A DNA stretch of 64,000 nucleotides. Origin: Oasisia sp. SBJ-2009 (Eukaryota > Annelida > Polychaeta > Sabellida > Siboglinidae). The notes beneath the pieces were generated by a model. That model had not been told where the DNA came from. It did not search any database and saw only the letters and a list, made by a program, of their open reading frames with translations. Position 1 is the stretch's first letter, and each line of letters begins with the position of its first letter. Both the position numbers and the translations under genes were made by a program. Positions 11,926 to 51,804 of this stretch are shown piece by piece. Location of the stretch: assembly GCA_964017155.1 (NCBI GenBank), contig OZ024857.1, positions 35,675,741 to 35,739,740 on the forward strand, given 5' to 3'.

Positions 11926-13432
11926 AATTTGGTTATAAATGTGTTTGCAAGGAGCATAGTAAACAAAAGAAATGAACTAAGCATTATGGTAGAAGATATT
12001 TACCTTCACATAATAGGCATAACTGAATCTTGGGCCACCACCGATATATCAGATGCCGAATTAGGAATGACAGGATATGTAATATTTATGAAAGACAGAT
12101 TAGGAAGAAGGAGAGGCGGAGTTATTTTATATATTAAAGAATCCATCCACGCTTATGAAATAAAATTAGAAAAAGAAGCAGAATGTGAAGAAGCTGTCTG
12201 GTGTAACATAGTTACAGGAAACTCAACATTAACTGTTGGGTTAGTTTATCAGAGTCCAAACATAAGCATATAAGATAATGTAAAAAGTACATAATGCTTT
12301 AAAAGTAGTGAGTAAACGGGACTGTATTATTATGGGGGATTTTAACCATGGGCATATACAGTGGACATCTCTACAGAGTACAGGGAGAGAGGATCAAGAG
12401 TTTCTAAATTTAGTACAAAATAGTTTCCTTTCTCAACATGTGTTAGAACCAGCCAGGGGCAAGAACATGTTGGACATTGTTTTGAGCTCACAGAAGGAAT
12501 TTATTGATAATGTCAAGATATGTGAGTCACTGGGGTGTAGTGATCACAACCAGATATATTTTATCATCAAAGTAAAGGGAGAACGGAATAGAACAATAAG
12601 GTACAGGAAAGGTTTTCACAAAGGAAGATATAAGGACATGAGGGAATATTTAGAAAAGTTAGACTGGAATAATACATTGAAGAATACGATGGCTACATAA
12701 TGCTGGAATATCTTAAAGAGTGAAATTTACTGCGTCGTCGACAAATGTGTCCCCTTGAAAAAAAACAGGGGAAACGGTCAAAGAATAAACACTTATCGAA
12801 GGAAGTCATTAGAAAAATCATGTACAAGCAAATGATGTGGAAGACATATAGACATACTGGAAGTGAAGAAGACTATGCCATTTATAAAGAAGCACTTAAT
12901 CAAGCTACAGCTGAAAGTAGAAATTCAAAGAGAAGCTACGAACCAAAAATAGCTTTTAATATAAAACATGACAGCAAGAGTTTTTATGCGTATGTTCCAA
13001 GTAAACAGAAAGTTCAGGATAAGGTCGGTCCTGTCTAGAAGGTAGTGATTGAAACATAATAACAGGGGGATTCTTAATGGCAGAAAACCTAAATGAGTAC
13101 TTCAGTTCGGTGTTTATCGGAGTCCAATTTATTAGGACAACTAATTGTAACCCAAAAATGGTAACTATGAAAATAAGAGCTATGAAGGATAATAAATCAC
13201 CTGGAGTTGATGGGATTCCTCACAAATTACTATTGGAAATTGTAGAACAAATCAGCATACGGCTTGTGACAGTGTTCAATTTGTCATTAGAGGAGTGAAT
13301 AGATCGGTTAGAATGGAAAGACGCAATGATATACCATTATTTAAAAAAGGTTCGAGAAACAAGTCAGAAAACTATAAACCAGTGAGTTTAACATCGGTAT
13401 TTGCAAACCATTAGAAAGACTACTTAAAGATC
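11926..13432 (+). pseudogene. CR1-like LINE endonuclease and start of reverse transcriptase (decayed)
   Basis: Consecutive frames show an apurinic-type endonuclease: IIGITESW (catalytic Glu), GDFNHG (Asp/Asn) and SDHNQIYF (SDH box). These are followed by the LINE linker and the first reverse transcriptase block, KDNKSPGVDGIPHKLL at about 13175-13230, and an NYKPVSLTS block at about 13375. At least five frame breaks and stops interrupt it. The coding similarity ends at about 13432, where a minus-strand fragment of another LINE begins. It resumes at 13918 with the C-terminal block, so the catalytic YxDD part is missing here. Confidence 0.75.
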
Positions 13433-13880
13433 ACTTGGCTTCAAGGAGTAACCCGCTTGCAGAGCGTAGCGAACGGCGAGGTGCGTGCTGGAGTAGCAGT
13501 ACACAGTTGAGGTATTTCATGGAAGTGTAAGTGTTGTGCTTCGAAACAGTCACAGAGATGGAGTCACGGAAGATAATGGCAACGCCTCCGCCTTCATTGT
13601 GTATCCAAGTGGCACCACAGCCTTTACGGCAATATGAGATGGCTTGAACCATGTTTCCGTAAGCGAGCAAATGTCTAGCTTGTTTTCAGTTATCAAATCC
13701 TGGATTTGTTGACACTTGTCAAGCTCACACGCTGACCGGGTGTTCAGAACATCGGCTCTAAGGGAGTTGGTCGTGCAGTGTTGTTGCAATTTGACATATA
13801 TCAAGTTGCTTCTGTTGACAGTTTGTACGAGGTTGTTGCGTTCTCGGACAAAGAAGAGAGAAAGACTAGAGGACATGGAG
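13433..13880 (-). pseudogene. Endonuclease fragment of a second LINE, opposite strand
   Basis: Minus-strand frames (13876-13550, then 13670-13431) read as the N-terminal endonuclease region of a CR1/Jockey-type ORF2: KLDICSLTETWF (Glu box), then the RGGGVAIIFRDS-type block written here as EGGGVAIIFRD. It lies between two parts of the plus-strand LINE and so replaced or disrupted its reverse transcriptase core. Confidence 0.65.
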
Positions 13881-13917
13881 TTACATTAGCAAAGAAGCAC
13901 AGTAGACTATATATAAG

Positions 13918-14158
13918 AACATTTTAATTTTCACACAAAAACAGTTAACGAATGGAACAGATTATCAGCTGATTGTGTAGGTGCTATACTAGTAGTGTCA
14001 ATATATTTAAAAATAAAATCGACATATACCTAAGACGGGCGTGGTACACTTATATAGATAGGTTGGACTTTCGATAAGCCAAAGGGCTAATTATTCCAAA
14101 GGACATGTATAAATCCAAAACTTGTGTTTTTCTTGACCTTTCCCATGCCGGTATGTGA
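13918..14158 (+). pseudogene. C-terminal end of the CR1-like LINE
   Basis: Plus-strand reading KTVNEWNRLSADCV, then a KIKSTYT stretch, matches the extreme C-terminal block of LINE reverse transcriptases (xVNxWNxLP, then FKxxLD). The frame may run on to a TGA at about 14156 with one internal stop. It is probably the 3' end of the same copy as 11926-13432. Confidence 0.55.
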
Positions 14159-14346
14159 CAAAATATAGCCGAATTCTGCGTTTTATGATAACAGCATGAT
14201 ATTTGGTACAAATGTAGACCATATAAATACCAAAATATTTGGATATAGGGCCATCTCAGCTTTTGCCCTGGAAGGCGTTGGCAGCCATTTTTAAAGATGG
14301 TGGCCCACAAAACTAATATTCTCATATCTCATGATCTACGTCAGAT

Positions 14347-14349
14347 AGA
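14347..14349. repeat. Target site duplication AGA, left
   Basis: AGA directly before the left TIR. The same three bases follow the right TIR at 17984-17986. Confidence 0.55.
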
Positions 14350-14676
14350 TAGTCAAGTTGCCGTTCCTATACTTCCTGTAGGAGACCCTGCAATGTTAAT
14401 AACTGTAAACTCTTTTTACGGAAATGTATTTTATATAGTTAGGAGAGCAAAATTAGCTTGGTTGCACCTTGTGCAACCTTGAGCATTTCTCAGAATTCAA
14501 GATGGCGGTCTCGGCCATCTTGAATTTCAGCAAATATTCAACCTTTGATCTCGATGACATAGAGGGTCGTGTAATACCTCTTTGTAAGGGATTTCCAAGG
14601 CGGGGAGTCCATTTCTTGAGTTATTTGTTTGATACTGGGTTAAAGTCAAGGTCAAATCAGAGGTCAAAGGTCAAAT
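14350..14676 (+). repeat. Left terminal inverted repeat
   Basis: Pairs with the complement of 17669-17983 along nearly its whole length with small indels. It contains two internal hairpins: GGTTGCAC/GTGCAACC at 14459-14477, and a stem of about 12 bp, ATTCAAGATGGC/GCCATCTTGAAT, at 14494-14525. Confidence 0.85.
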
Positions 14677-14824
14677 GTGACCTAAAACCAGGAACAAATC
14701 ACCTCTACAGACCACCGCCTCTACAGTAAGTTGTATATTCTTGTCCCAAGCTTTTCATTTTCAAGAACCGCTTAACACAAAAAATATCTATAGGTGCTAT
14801 AGTCCCTCTCAATATGCTAAAAAC

Positions 14825-17529
14825 GACAGGCCAGTTGAGTGGGCGGGCTTCAATGCTCAGCAAGACCGCTTGGTGGCCGGCTCTGTCCAGAAGCCCAAGA
14901 CACTGGTTGTGTTCGGACCGATGATCGACTCACCGCCTGCTCACCCCGACACTGTATTAACTACGCTTGTGAATCTCGAGAGGGCTCTCAATAGTTTTGG
15001 GATGCAGTACACCCACATCACAGTCGACCTCCAACTGTATCAGACTGCATGCCTAGTCCAATGGAACGATCCTCTGCGCTGGACCAACGTCATAGTTCAC
15101 CCGGGTATGATGCACACTCTCATGAGTTTCCTGGTCTGTGTAGGAACACTGATGAAGGCATCAGGAGTGGACATTCTCATCAGCGCAGCGTTTGCTGGTA
15201 TCAGCAGCATAGTCATCGGAAGGGCCTGGACCAATGCTCTACGGGCGTCTCATCATTGCCGTGTTGCTGCATAATTTCTTTTCGAATGGCGCCAAGACAT
15301 ATGAGGAGCTGATTGTCTACCTGGAGACAGCCAGAGAGCACCCGACTGGGAGGCTATGGGTGGACTGCTTTGTCAAGCCTACACTGTTGTCGCTCATGTT
15401 CCTGCGCGGAGAGGGGAACGGTGACTTCCTCCTCCAGCAGCACTGTCTCAAGGCAATGCTGCCATACTTCTTCGCAGTAGGTCACCACAATTATGCCTGC
15501 AACCTGAGCTGGTATGTGCGACAGATGGAGCTCCTTCCCCACCGTGCCAAGGAGGACCTACTGGCAGATGCACACGTCTGTCGGCACTTGGATGGGAGGA
15601 CCGCAATGCCAGCAGATCAGTTCGGAGAGCAGACATATATCAAGCGAGGGAAGGGTTCTGGAGGTATGAAGGGCATTTCAACGAGCCCCGAGCAAGTGGC
15701 TGTGTGGGTGAGTAGTTTCAGTGTGTGCGCCCACCTTTACATCGCCATGGAACATATGTACAATGAAGCTGGGGAGGGGCAGAAGCCACACGGCGAAGTA
15801 GATGGGGAGGAGAAGAATAAGAACAAGGAGGAAGGAGAAGGAAGAAGGAGACTGGACGACGCCGATCGGAAGAAGATCGTGGTGGAGCTGGAGAAGTAGA
15901 GTCACCCCCTCAATAACCAGCAACCAGGTGTCTATAACATCTGCAATGGCCAAGTGGCGCCAGCAAAGTGAATGTTCAGAACGCATTGGCCATCGGGAGT
16001 GAGCAGAGCAGGCAGTTCTCCGCTTCGCTAAGCAGTGAATTCCACAAGACAATAAAGAAGAAAGTCAAAACAATGGAGTTGCCCAAGAAGGCAGTCACTG
16101 TCAAGGGGAAGGCCATCTACGACGTCGTGACGCTGTTCAGTCGGCTGTTAGTCGTGGGGCAGCAGAGCAGCATTGATACAGCCAATGTCTTCCAGTTTGA
16201 ACTGAGTCCAGTCACTCCGGCCCTGATCGATGAGTACGGCTGCTTGAGGAAGGGTGACAAGGCCGTGCTCGTCAAGTTTCCCAGTGTCTCTGTCATGACT
16301 CCATGTGCTCCAAACGTGGTGCTGGTTGATGCCGGCCAGCTTCTGTACCACGTCATCTGCCCAGTCTCCGAGTCTACAGGAGACCTGGCTGCAAGTTTAG
16401 GCACTCGACTGGCCCATTATCCTCCTGTCTCCAAAAAAATCATTATGTTCGACAGATATGACCAAGATGCTCCCAGCGCAAAGGACCACGAGCGGACGAG
16501 AAGAGGAAGAGCCACGGAAGTACGTCTAACCCCAAACACCCTCCTTCCATGCCGAGCAGTTATTCTTCATAATTCTAAGAACAAGAATCTGCTTAACAAC
16601 ATTCTATGCAGCTATCCCCTTCTACACAACATCCAACTCGTCAACATGCTGGACTGTGTCGTTACCCATGATGAGGCAGACGTCACCCTCTGCAGCTACA
16701 TGCTGAAAGCGGTGGCAGAAGGCGCCCCGACCATCCGAATCCTCAGTGATGATACCGACGTCTTCGTTCTCTTGGTGTACTGGACATCAAGGATGCGAGA
16801 TGTCGCCAAGATTCAAATGGAAAAGTGGAATGGCGATGTCTTGGACATCAACGAAACTGTTCAGCGGTTAGGCCCCAGAAAGCGCAGTCAAATTCTTGGT
16901 ATCCACGCACTGTCAGGTTGCGATACAGTGTCGTACCACTTTGGAAAAGGAAAAAATCAGCGCTCAAGCTCCTAGAGATATATATACCAGGTCTCGATCA
17001 AGTGCTCGGTCAGCCTGGCGCGACCCACGCTCAGCTCCAGGAGACAGCACACACATTTTTCTTACCCCTCTACGGGATGTACAACAATGAATGACGCACG
17101 TGCTCACTTCTACCGTGGATATAAGAAACCTCCGCCACGGAAGAAACTTCCACCGACTGATGCCAACCTGCAGCTGCATGTGCTCCGAACTCATCTTCAG
17201 ATGCTACTGTGGAAGGCCGTGGACCAACGTGATCCACCTGAAGAAGCTCGAAATATTGCCACTTTGGTTGGAACATCGAAGGCTCCGCCATCACACCGGC
17301 CATCTCAACAGCGCCAGTTGCTCCCCAAGCACTACTGGATGTCGTTAGCTGTAGCTGCACTGCAGAGTACAAGGCATGCAGTAGCACACGCTGCAGCTGC
17401 AACAGCGCAGGCCTTTCATGCACGGACTACTGCAAATGCGAAGGAGGAGACATCTGCTGTAGTCCTTTCATCAGTAAGCAGATGGATATCGAAGACGATG
17501 AAGGGGGGCCAAGTGTCGATGACGAATAA
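14825..17529 (+). pseudogene. Transposase/XPG-like nuclease/CXC protein of TIR element (frameshifted)
   Basis: Reading across frames gives one long protein region. First comes a block with VFGPMID, ITVDLQLY, HPGMMHTLMSF and GHHNY, the likely RNase-H-fold transposase part. Then an Asp/Glu/Lys-rich linker follows (about 15780-15895). Then comes a nuclease part with DVVTLFSRLL, LVDAGQLLYH, MFDRYD, a THDEADVTL acidic block, LSDDTDVFVLL and LSGCDTVS, matching the acidic motifs of FEN1/XPG-like PIN folds. Last is a CxCx(n) tail with about 11 cysteines at 17341-17460, like tesmin/TSO1 CXC repeats, ending at TAA 17527-17529. Frame breaks occur near 15240, 15900-15960, 16950, 17090 and 17260. It is not functional as read. 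Confidence 0.7.
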
Positions 17530-17668
17530 ATATACTCTTTATTTCCCTGTTATAAATATACATGCATATCGAAAAGGCTGATAAATAAATTCAAATTCAC
17601 ATATGTTTTATTTCCTTAATATATACATGCATCTCGAATACTGAGAAATGCTAAAGGTTGTACAAGTA

Positions 17669-17983
17669 AATTTGACCTTTGAACTCTGATTTGACCTTGA
17701 CTTTGACACCGTATCCCAAAAATAACTCCAGAAATGGACTCCCCGTCTTGGAAATCCCTTAAAAAGAGGTATTACACGACCCTCTATGTCATCGAGATCA
17801 AAGGTTGAATATTTGCAGAAATTCAAGATGGCCGAGACCGCCATCTTGAATTCTGAGAAATGCTCAAGGTTGCACAAGGTGCAACCAAGTAAATTTTGCT
17901 CTCCTAACTATATAAAATACATTCCCATAAAAAACGTTTACAGTTATTAACATTGCAGGATCATCATTATGGCAACTTGACTA
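17669..17983 (-). repeat. Right terminal inverted repeat
   Basis: Complement of 14350-14676, including both internal hairpins. It lies about 140 bp downstream of the gene's stop codon and its AATAAA-rich 3' end. Confidence 0.85.
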
Positions 17984-17986
17984 AGA
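17984..17986. repeat. Target site duplication AGA, right
   Basis: Matches 14347-14349. Confidence 0.55.
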
Positions 17987-18119
17987 GCGCTAATTGTGTT
18001 GTCACAAGATAAGTATGTGGACAGCCGATATCAGGGTTGTGAAATATCGTATCCGCCATTAAACAAATTCCTTTACATTTCGTCCTATTATTTCCAATAA
18101 TGATGATAGGTGGTAACAC

Positions 18120-18716
18120 ATATAGAAATATTTGTATTTTAGATTGGTAGGAGGTTTGCTGCAAACTGCACCCTTCTTGCGAAACTAAATGCTGGGGACA
18201 TGATTGCATTAGAGGCTAAATATCATACCCAAAGTCTGGTATCTTTGTATAACAAAGCACACGTTGTGGCAACATCTGATGAACGTGAAGTACTCTGAAG
18301 GATTCTGATTATCATGGCATCGCATTTACCGGATTCATCTATGAGATTTTGAAGAAGCCCGCATGGACAGTCTTGTACCCGTTTTTAAACTGACCGATTT
18401 GGCAAAGATATACAGTAACTGACTTGAACAACTGGGAAATGGTGTAAGGGGCAATTCAGTGGTTCAGTTGATGCCAAATGCCAGAAAGAGTCAGTGCCAA
18501 TTTCACTCTTGGCATTGGTAGATGTAGTGCTGAACGGAACAAACATCAAAGCACAATTAAGCTCTGCATCCGTGGCTCAACCAACACTCTCCCTAGCCTA
18601 GTTATTGATGTTCAACTGTTCGATACGCTGCAGAGAAGGTGTCACTGTTTGTAGTACTAAGCACAACCAAGAACGCGAAACACCACTGCCGATCTATCTA
18701 AGTGTGATGGTCCATA
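18120..18716 (+). pseudogene. N-terminal fragment of a related transposon protein
   Basis: Plus-strand reading LNAGDMIALEAKYHTQSLVS, then a MDSLVPVFKLTDLAKIY block, then a KESVPISLLALV block and ERETPLPIYL, corresponds from recalled family knowledge to the N-terminal third of the same large XPG/CXC transposon protein. It is interrupted by stops and frame breaks. It lies outside the right TIR and downstream of the C-terminal part, so it is either a second element copy or the older host element into which 14350-17983 inserted. Confidence 0.6.
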
Positions 18717-19139
18717 TAGTCTAGTCGGGAGAGGGAAGTACCGTGCACCCCCCGGAAATATACTTTTAATTGATATCACTAGATCGGTAAAACAAAATAT
18801 GTAGAAAATGGTTTGTTATGTCAACAAGTCAGCAAAATGTCCCATGTATCGTTTTTATGCAAATTAGTGCCGCCATTATTGAAAAATCTATTTATCACTA
18901 AATCTCAGCCAGCATTGCAGAAAACTGACAAAATAAGATGTATAGACCCATATAATGACGGTCAGCGACCATAATAAAATTATTGTTGACATAATCACAT
19001 GTGTCAATGACAATGTAGTATGCAAATTAGTACTGCGGTTATTAATAAATCAATTGTTCACCATATCTCGGCCAATAGTGCACGTAACAGCATAACTAAA
19101 GTGTCCAGACCCATGTTTTCAGGGTCAACATTCCTTGGT
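18717..19139. repeat. Two diverged tandem units of about 165 bp
   Basis: ATGCAAATTAGT, then ATTA(T/A)T.AA..AATC.ATT and AT(A/C)TC.GCCA recur at about 18855-18930 and 19020-19090, followed both times by TGTC/TATAGACCCAT-type sequence. Non-coding. Confidence 0.5.
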
Positions 19140-19380
19140 CCTTATCCACCCTTGACCATCATCGTAGGTTTTGTTTTTTCCAGGATGGATTCGTCAGCAC
19201 GCTTATATAAGGCTACGCGGTGTTTCACCCGCTGTAGGTGTGGCTTCAACGCAGAGTGGCAGCGAGGAAGGGGAGTCAGGTTAACCTTAGATTTGGAAGT
19301 GAGTTTCTCGTCTTCACCCACGATCTTGTGCGAGTGTTTGGCACGAAGGCCGTCCATCGACGACTCACGGCTCTAACGCC

Positions 19381-19460
19381 GCACCACAGGATTCGAACCT
19401 GGGTTCTCGTAGTCGAGAGCCCGAAGCTCTTCCTCTGAGCCATTGCGCTGCTACATATGC
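19381..19460 (-). repeat. tRNA-derived SINE head
   Basis: On minus: a TGGCTCAGAGGAAGAG A-box at 19443-19428 and an AGGTTCGAATCCT B-box at 19400-19388, with spacing typical of RNA polymerase III promoters. The same head occurs at 44231-44308 on plus. No acceptor stem closes, so this is SINE rather than tRNA. The body probably continues toward 19140. Confidence 0.6.
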
Positions 19461-19600
19461 CAACATAATTAGTATATTCTAAGTATATTACTACACCTAC
19501 ACATGCGTACATAACACATTGCATCTATAAAATAAAAGTTACACCATGAACATTGTGTAACAGAAAAAATAACTGGAGCCTTACCACTATTTGGGGAATA

Positions 19601-47751
<28,151 letters not shown>

Positions 47752-48605
47752 GATGTTTCAAGCAGAAGCTAAGGACGGAAAATGCAGTCCAACTGATGCA
47801 TCATTGGCAATATTTAGTTATATGTTACAAACATGAGGTGGAAATACCAATGAATGTTCGAAAGGAAATCAGTGGTGACCTGGTAAGCGCGGGAAATTGC
47901 GGAGGTGAATCATGGCTGGAGTGATGATGATCAGAAGGCAGCGGGTGGTTAATGTGTATGTGTGTGCGTGCGTGTGTATGCGCATGCGCATGTGTATGTA
48001 TATTATGCGTATGCGTATGCTCATGTGTATGTGTTTGAACCTTAAATAACACCTGGTGATTGGAATTGATTCTAAAAATGATTAATGGCAAATTCGATGT
48101 GGCAATTCCTGGTTAAATAACTAAGGCGGCCTTATATGTTGACTGTCTAGACAGTGTTGAGCTCATGGCATAATCTTGGCAGCAACTACATAACAATATG
48201 CCGGGTTAACGTTTATGTTTGACACACCGCATGACGGTAATGAACACTATTAATTATTACGAACCTAATATTGACACTGATTGTTTATTGTACAATAATT
48301 TACCTACTCAATGAAGACACTACACCCAGCACAATTGTCAACCAACTTCAGTAATAATGGGAAAAAACAGCCAAACAAAGTGAGCATAATACACTTTAAC
48401 GCCCTACCTTAAACTGAAGACAATATCCAAAGCATGGAGTGTAACTTTCATATAAAATAATAGTATATCTATTATATTATACGATAGTCAGGAGGAATAT
48501 ACAGAATATGGCCGGGAGGCTGGAAATGTTGTACAGACTTTTGTTGATGGTTGATATGAGTCAATAATGGGCTTAGCTCATAAATTCCGGAGGATGTGCA
48601 AAATT
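47752..48605. other. 5' flank of the PanK-like gene
   Basis: No clear TATA box or CpG-dense promoter could be assigned. A GT/GCAT-rich patch lies at 47955-48030. Confidence 0.45.
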
Positions 48606-50090
48606 TACTTCGTGATTTTCATTTCACCATATGGGTTGAACATTGATGGTGGATATGCAGCTAACTCGTATGCCAGCACATCGTCAAAGTTGATCTCCTG
48701 TGAACTTGCAAGTAGACCAATGACACATGCATTAATCAGTTCCTGGTCATAGACACGTTCCTTGCCTACTAACATGTGTTTCTTCTTCACATCCATGGTG
48801 ACAACTAGTTTGCCGAGAGGACCATATAAAGATACTGGCCAACCAGCCTGTTGTCCAAGACTGACGGCATCATCAGCATTCACGTAAAGTTGAGCGATTT
48901 GTTCAGTAATGATGTTCATCAGTGCACCATCCGGATGTGAGTAGGGGGTCGGTCAACGAGTGGTAACAAGGCAACTTCGGTATGTGGTTGAGGGAGCATG
49001 CCGGCTTGGCGACACAATCTAATGTTGTACCCGTTGAATTCAGGACAATTCGATTCCATATGAATGTCCTGCAAGAATGCAAATTCATTCTCCAATGCTC
49101 GTTGTTTAGTGGTTGCTTGGGACGCTAATAGCGATAGAGGAGATAAGTGGTGGATAGCTTGTTCTGGGGGCATCAGGGGTTTCTTGGGTCCACTGTACCT
49201 CTCTTGCTGCACATCATACTTAACCGGCTTTGAATGATCTTGCATTAGTTGTTTGATGGTTTTCCGCTTGGGAGCCACGTCATCAAGACTGCTAATGCCA
49301 GATGGACGAACCTGTGCCATGATCATAGCAAGGCAGTGGACACACCTTTTACAATTGGGTGACAAAATGTCAGCATTAAAATGATCATAGATGCAGTGCT
49401 TTACAATGTTATGATCACACACCCCAAACCCGATTTCGTCATAATTCTGTGCAACATGGACAGCTGCTGAGTACCGAAACAGCCGAACTTCATCGTATGA
49501 GCAGCACACGAGTATTTGGACAACTCAGAGATCAAGATTTTATTCCGTCGCATGAGTACCCCTAAGGCTACTTGGGGGTATGTTGGTTGGGAGCACACTG
49601 TCCCTGTTATAATGTTCCTATCAGCGTCATTGCCAGCGACTCTGTCAAATTTGGATGATATCTTTGACAAGAGCAAAGCAATAGTGTCGCCAACAGATTC
49701 ACGCACCAGTTTCTTATCAATGTTTATGTGGTATATGTTTCTCTTTATTTTAAAGGCAAGGCACTCATTGGTCACAACCGATGCAACTCTGTCCACGCGA
49801 TACTCTACGTCATCATCAGTGTTCTTTACTAATTAAGTGCAATGACTGCGCCAATTCACTTCTGAATATCATGACATTTACGAAGACAGGAGATGACAGA
49901 ATCAACACATTTTCGCCGTGATATTCACTCAGTTTTCTGAACAGTGTTTTGCGGCATATGCACGAACCACCCTCGTCTACATACAGTGCAAAAAGCTTAA
50001 CCGAGCTCCATGTATTTTACGATCATGTAGCATTTTGTTGCACACACTACTAAATGCTAGATCTTCCGTGGATGTTCTACTTGTACCACT
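48606..50090 (-). pseudogene. Second, divergent XPG-transposon protein fragment
   Basis: Minus-strand reading: KLSEYHGENVLIL, EYRVDRVASVV-type blocks, VGDTIALLLSKIS, ALGVLMRRNKI, then after a frame break near 49505 SYDEVRLFRYSAA, CVHCLAMIMAQVRPSG, YDVQQERYSGPKKPLMPP, CPEFNGYN, VALLPLVDRPP. Then, after a deletion near 48920, AQLYVNADDAVSLGQQAGW and DPxLIxACVIGLLASS-type sequence up to 48606. I recall these blocks from the large metazoan transposon proteins that end in an XPG-like nuclease, but from a different subfamily than 14825-17529. The nuclease part is absent. Confidence 0.6.
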
Positions 50091-51119
50091 ACAGTGTTGA
50101 ACCTTATGTGTTGAAACATATTACAGTTTAATAGCTTTCACATACCGGTATGTACTACGACAGTTTATTACAAATTGCATCTAATGGTCAAAACATGAGT
50201 CATTGACATAATAGGGTATTTTGGTGGCCATTTTGGATTTGTAATGGTGACACAATTTTCGAATCACATAAATGACCCTTCCATTCGATTCCGTGTACGT
50301 AAAAACCTAGATATAGAGCCAAACATTACATCTCTAGCACAAATATTAACTGAGTAATGGCCATTTTAATTATATCGGTCAGCGATGGCGGCCATATTGG
50401 ATTTTCAAAAATGCCACCGGACGAAATGTTGCACACACCCCGGAAATTATGACCTTAGGCCATAATTAACTCACATCAACCGTCAAAAAAGTCTGTACAA
50501 CATTTCCACCTGAACTCGAAATATTCGATATATTCGTAAACGACTCGAGTGCACGTGGACAGAACAGCCAAAACAACGCCATTTTGGCACTGAATTCAAT
50601 CGAACGACATTATACTTTCATATTGACGGACATATTATACGATATCAATATTTAACGTGAAGACGTAGCAGTCTCGTGTGATGGATACGGTGAGCTGTAG
50701 ATGATTTTAAACGTCCTTTCCGGCATCCAGCCACCACACCTGTCGTCGGGCCACAAGTCGACGTTCCATCGGCTGTAAATGTACATTAATGTACATATTA
50801 TGCCTTCATATTGACGGACATATCAGACTATATCCATATTTAGCTATGTGTGAGGCTTCGGAGTCATGCGAATTCAAAAGCTGATTGTAGGATGATTTAA
50901 ACAAGCGTTCCGCAAAATCTTCCGCAAAACGGTGCCGCATTTTACACACGTCAAGAATACGTAAAAAACGGCACAAAGACCCTAGTTGCGCCCTCTGTCG
51001 AATTAGTTATTGTGGTACCTCATTACTATGCACAGAGACGTGGCGTTCTGGCAACAGTTGGAAATAAACTTTAGTAATGTTGCATTATTTGGTTACACAA
51101 ATTACTGTATCTCAGGAAA

Positions 51120-51790
51120 TAAAAATCTATGCTCTATCATTCATACTCGGATATCTCACAAGTAACATTGTTTATATATGTGGTGATTACAATATAGATA
51201 CACTGTGAAGAGCACGCAGAATCGAAGGACTGCATTGGTCAAAATGTTCAGCTGTGTGTTACATCCTTTGATCACCAAGCCAACATGTATAACAGGCACG
51301 ACTGCTAGTATACTAGATAATGTTTTCTCTTCTGAACTGTGTAGGAACAAAATGAGCGGCATTGTTTTAAGTGATATTACAAATTATATGTAATTTTTGT
51401 CCAGTGTGATAACAGCACATATGTGGATAGTAACGATGCTCGAACAGCTAAATTGAACAGATCACTAGATGGAGATTCATTACAGACATTTTAGCATTAT
51501 TTAAATGATGCAAACTGGGACACTGTAAACACGAATAAAATCCGGATTTAGCGTTCTTGTATTTTATGCAAATACTTAATAATACTTATATTGTCCAGCA
51601 AAAGTGACAATGTACTCAGGAAATACAAAAAAGAACTGCAAACCTTGGTTATAAAGAGGGCTACAAACGCTTGCAAAAAGAAGAATAAGGGTACTTAGCG
51701 TTTATAAGACATAGGACATAATTAACAGAAAGTCGTCATAACATTTATAAAAATAAGTTCACAAATATATTATATAAAGAAAAGAAACAT
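51120..51790 (+). pseudogene. Jockey-like LINE endonuclease and linker fragment
   Basis: Plus: VYICGDYNIDTL (the GDFN box), then CVLHPLITKPTCITGTTASI and LDNVFSSELCRN, LSDITNY, and about 250 bp later a KKELQTLVIKRATNACKKKN-like stretch. Typical endonuclease-to-RT order, with many stops. Confidence 0.6.
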
Positions 51791-51804
51791 AATTACATGG
51801 CATG

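Larger units (their letters stand above)
14350..17983 (+). mobile_element. TIR DNA transposon with XPG-nuclease/CXC gene (Academ-like), 3.63 kb
   Basis: Inverted repeats of about 0.32 kb (14350-14676 and 17669-17983) begin with TAGTCAAGTTGCC at both outer ends and are bordered by a 3-bp AGA duplication. Between them lies a decayed gene with a transposase-like region, a FEN1/XPG-type (PIN-fold) acidic nuclease region and a Cys-rich C-terminus. From recalled family knowledge, XPG nuclease plus a 3-4 bp duplication fits the Academ superfamily. The assignment is inference. The N-terminal part of the protein is missing inside the TIRs, so this copy is probably an internally deleted, non-autonomous derivative. 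Confidence 0.65.

Noticed and set aside
15354..15636. Minus-strand frames within the XPG-transposon gene
   Set aside because: Shadows of the plus-strand coding region, as are 16117-16404, 16964-17423 and 15678-16052.
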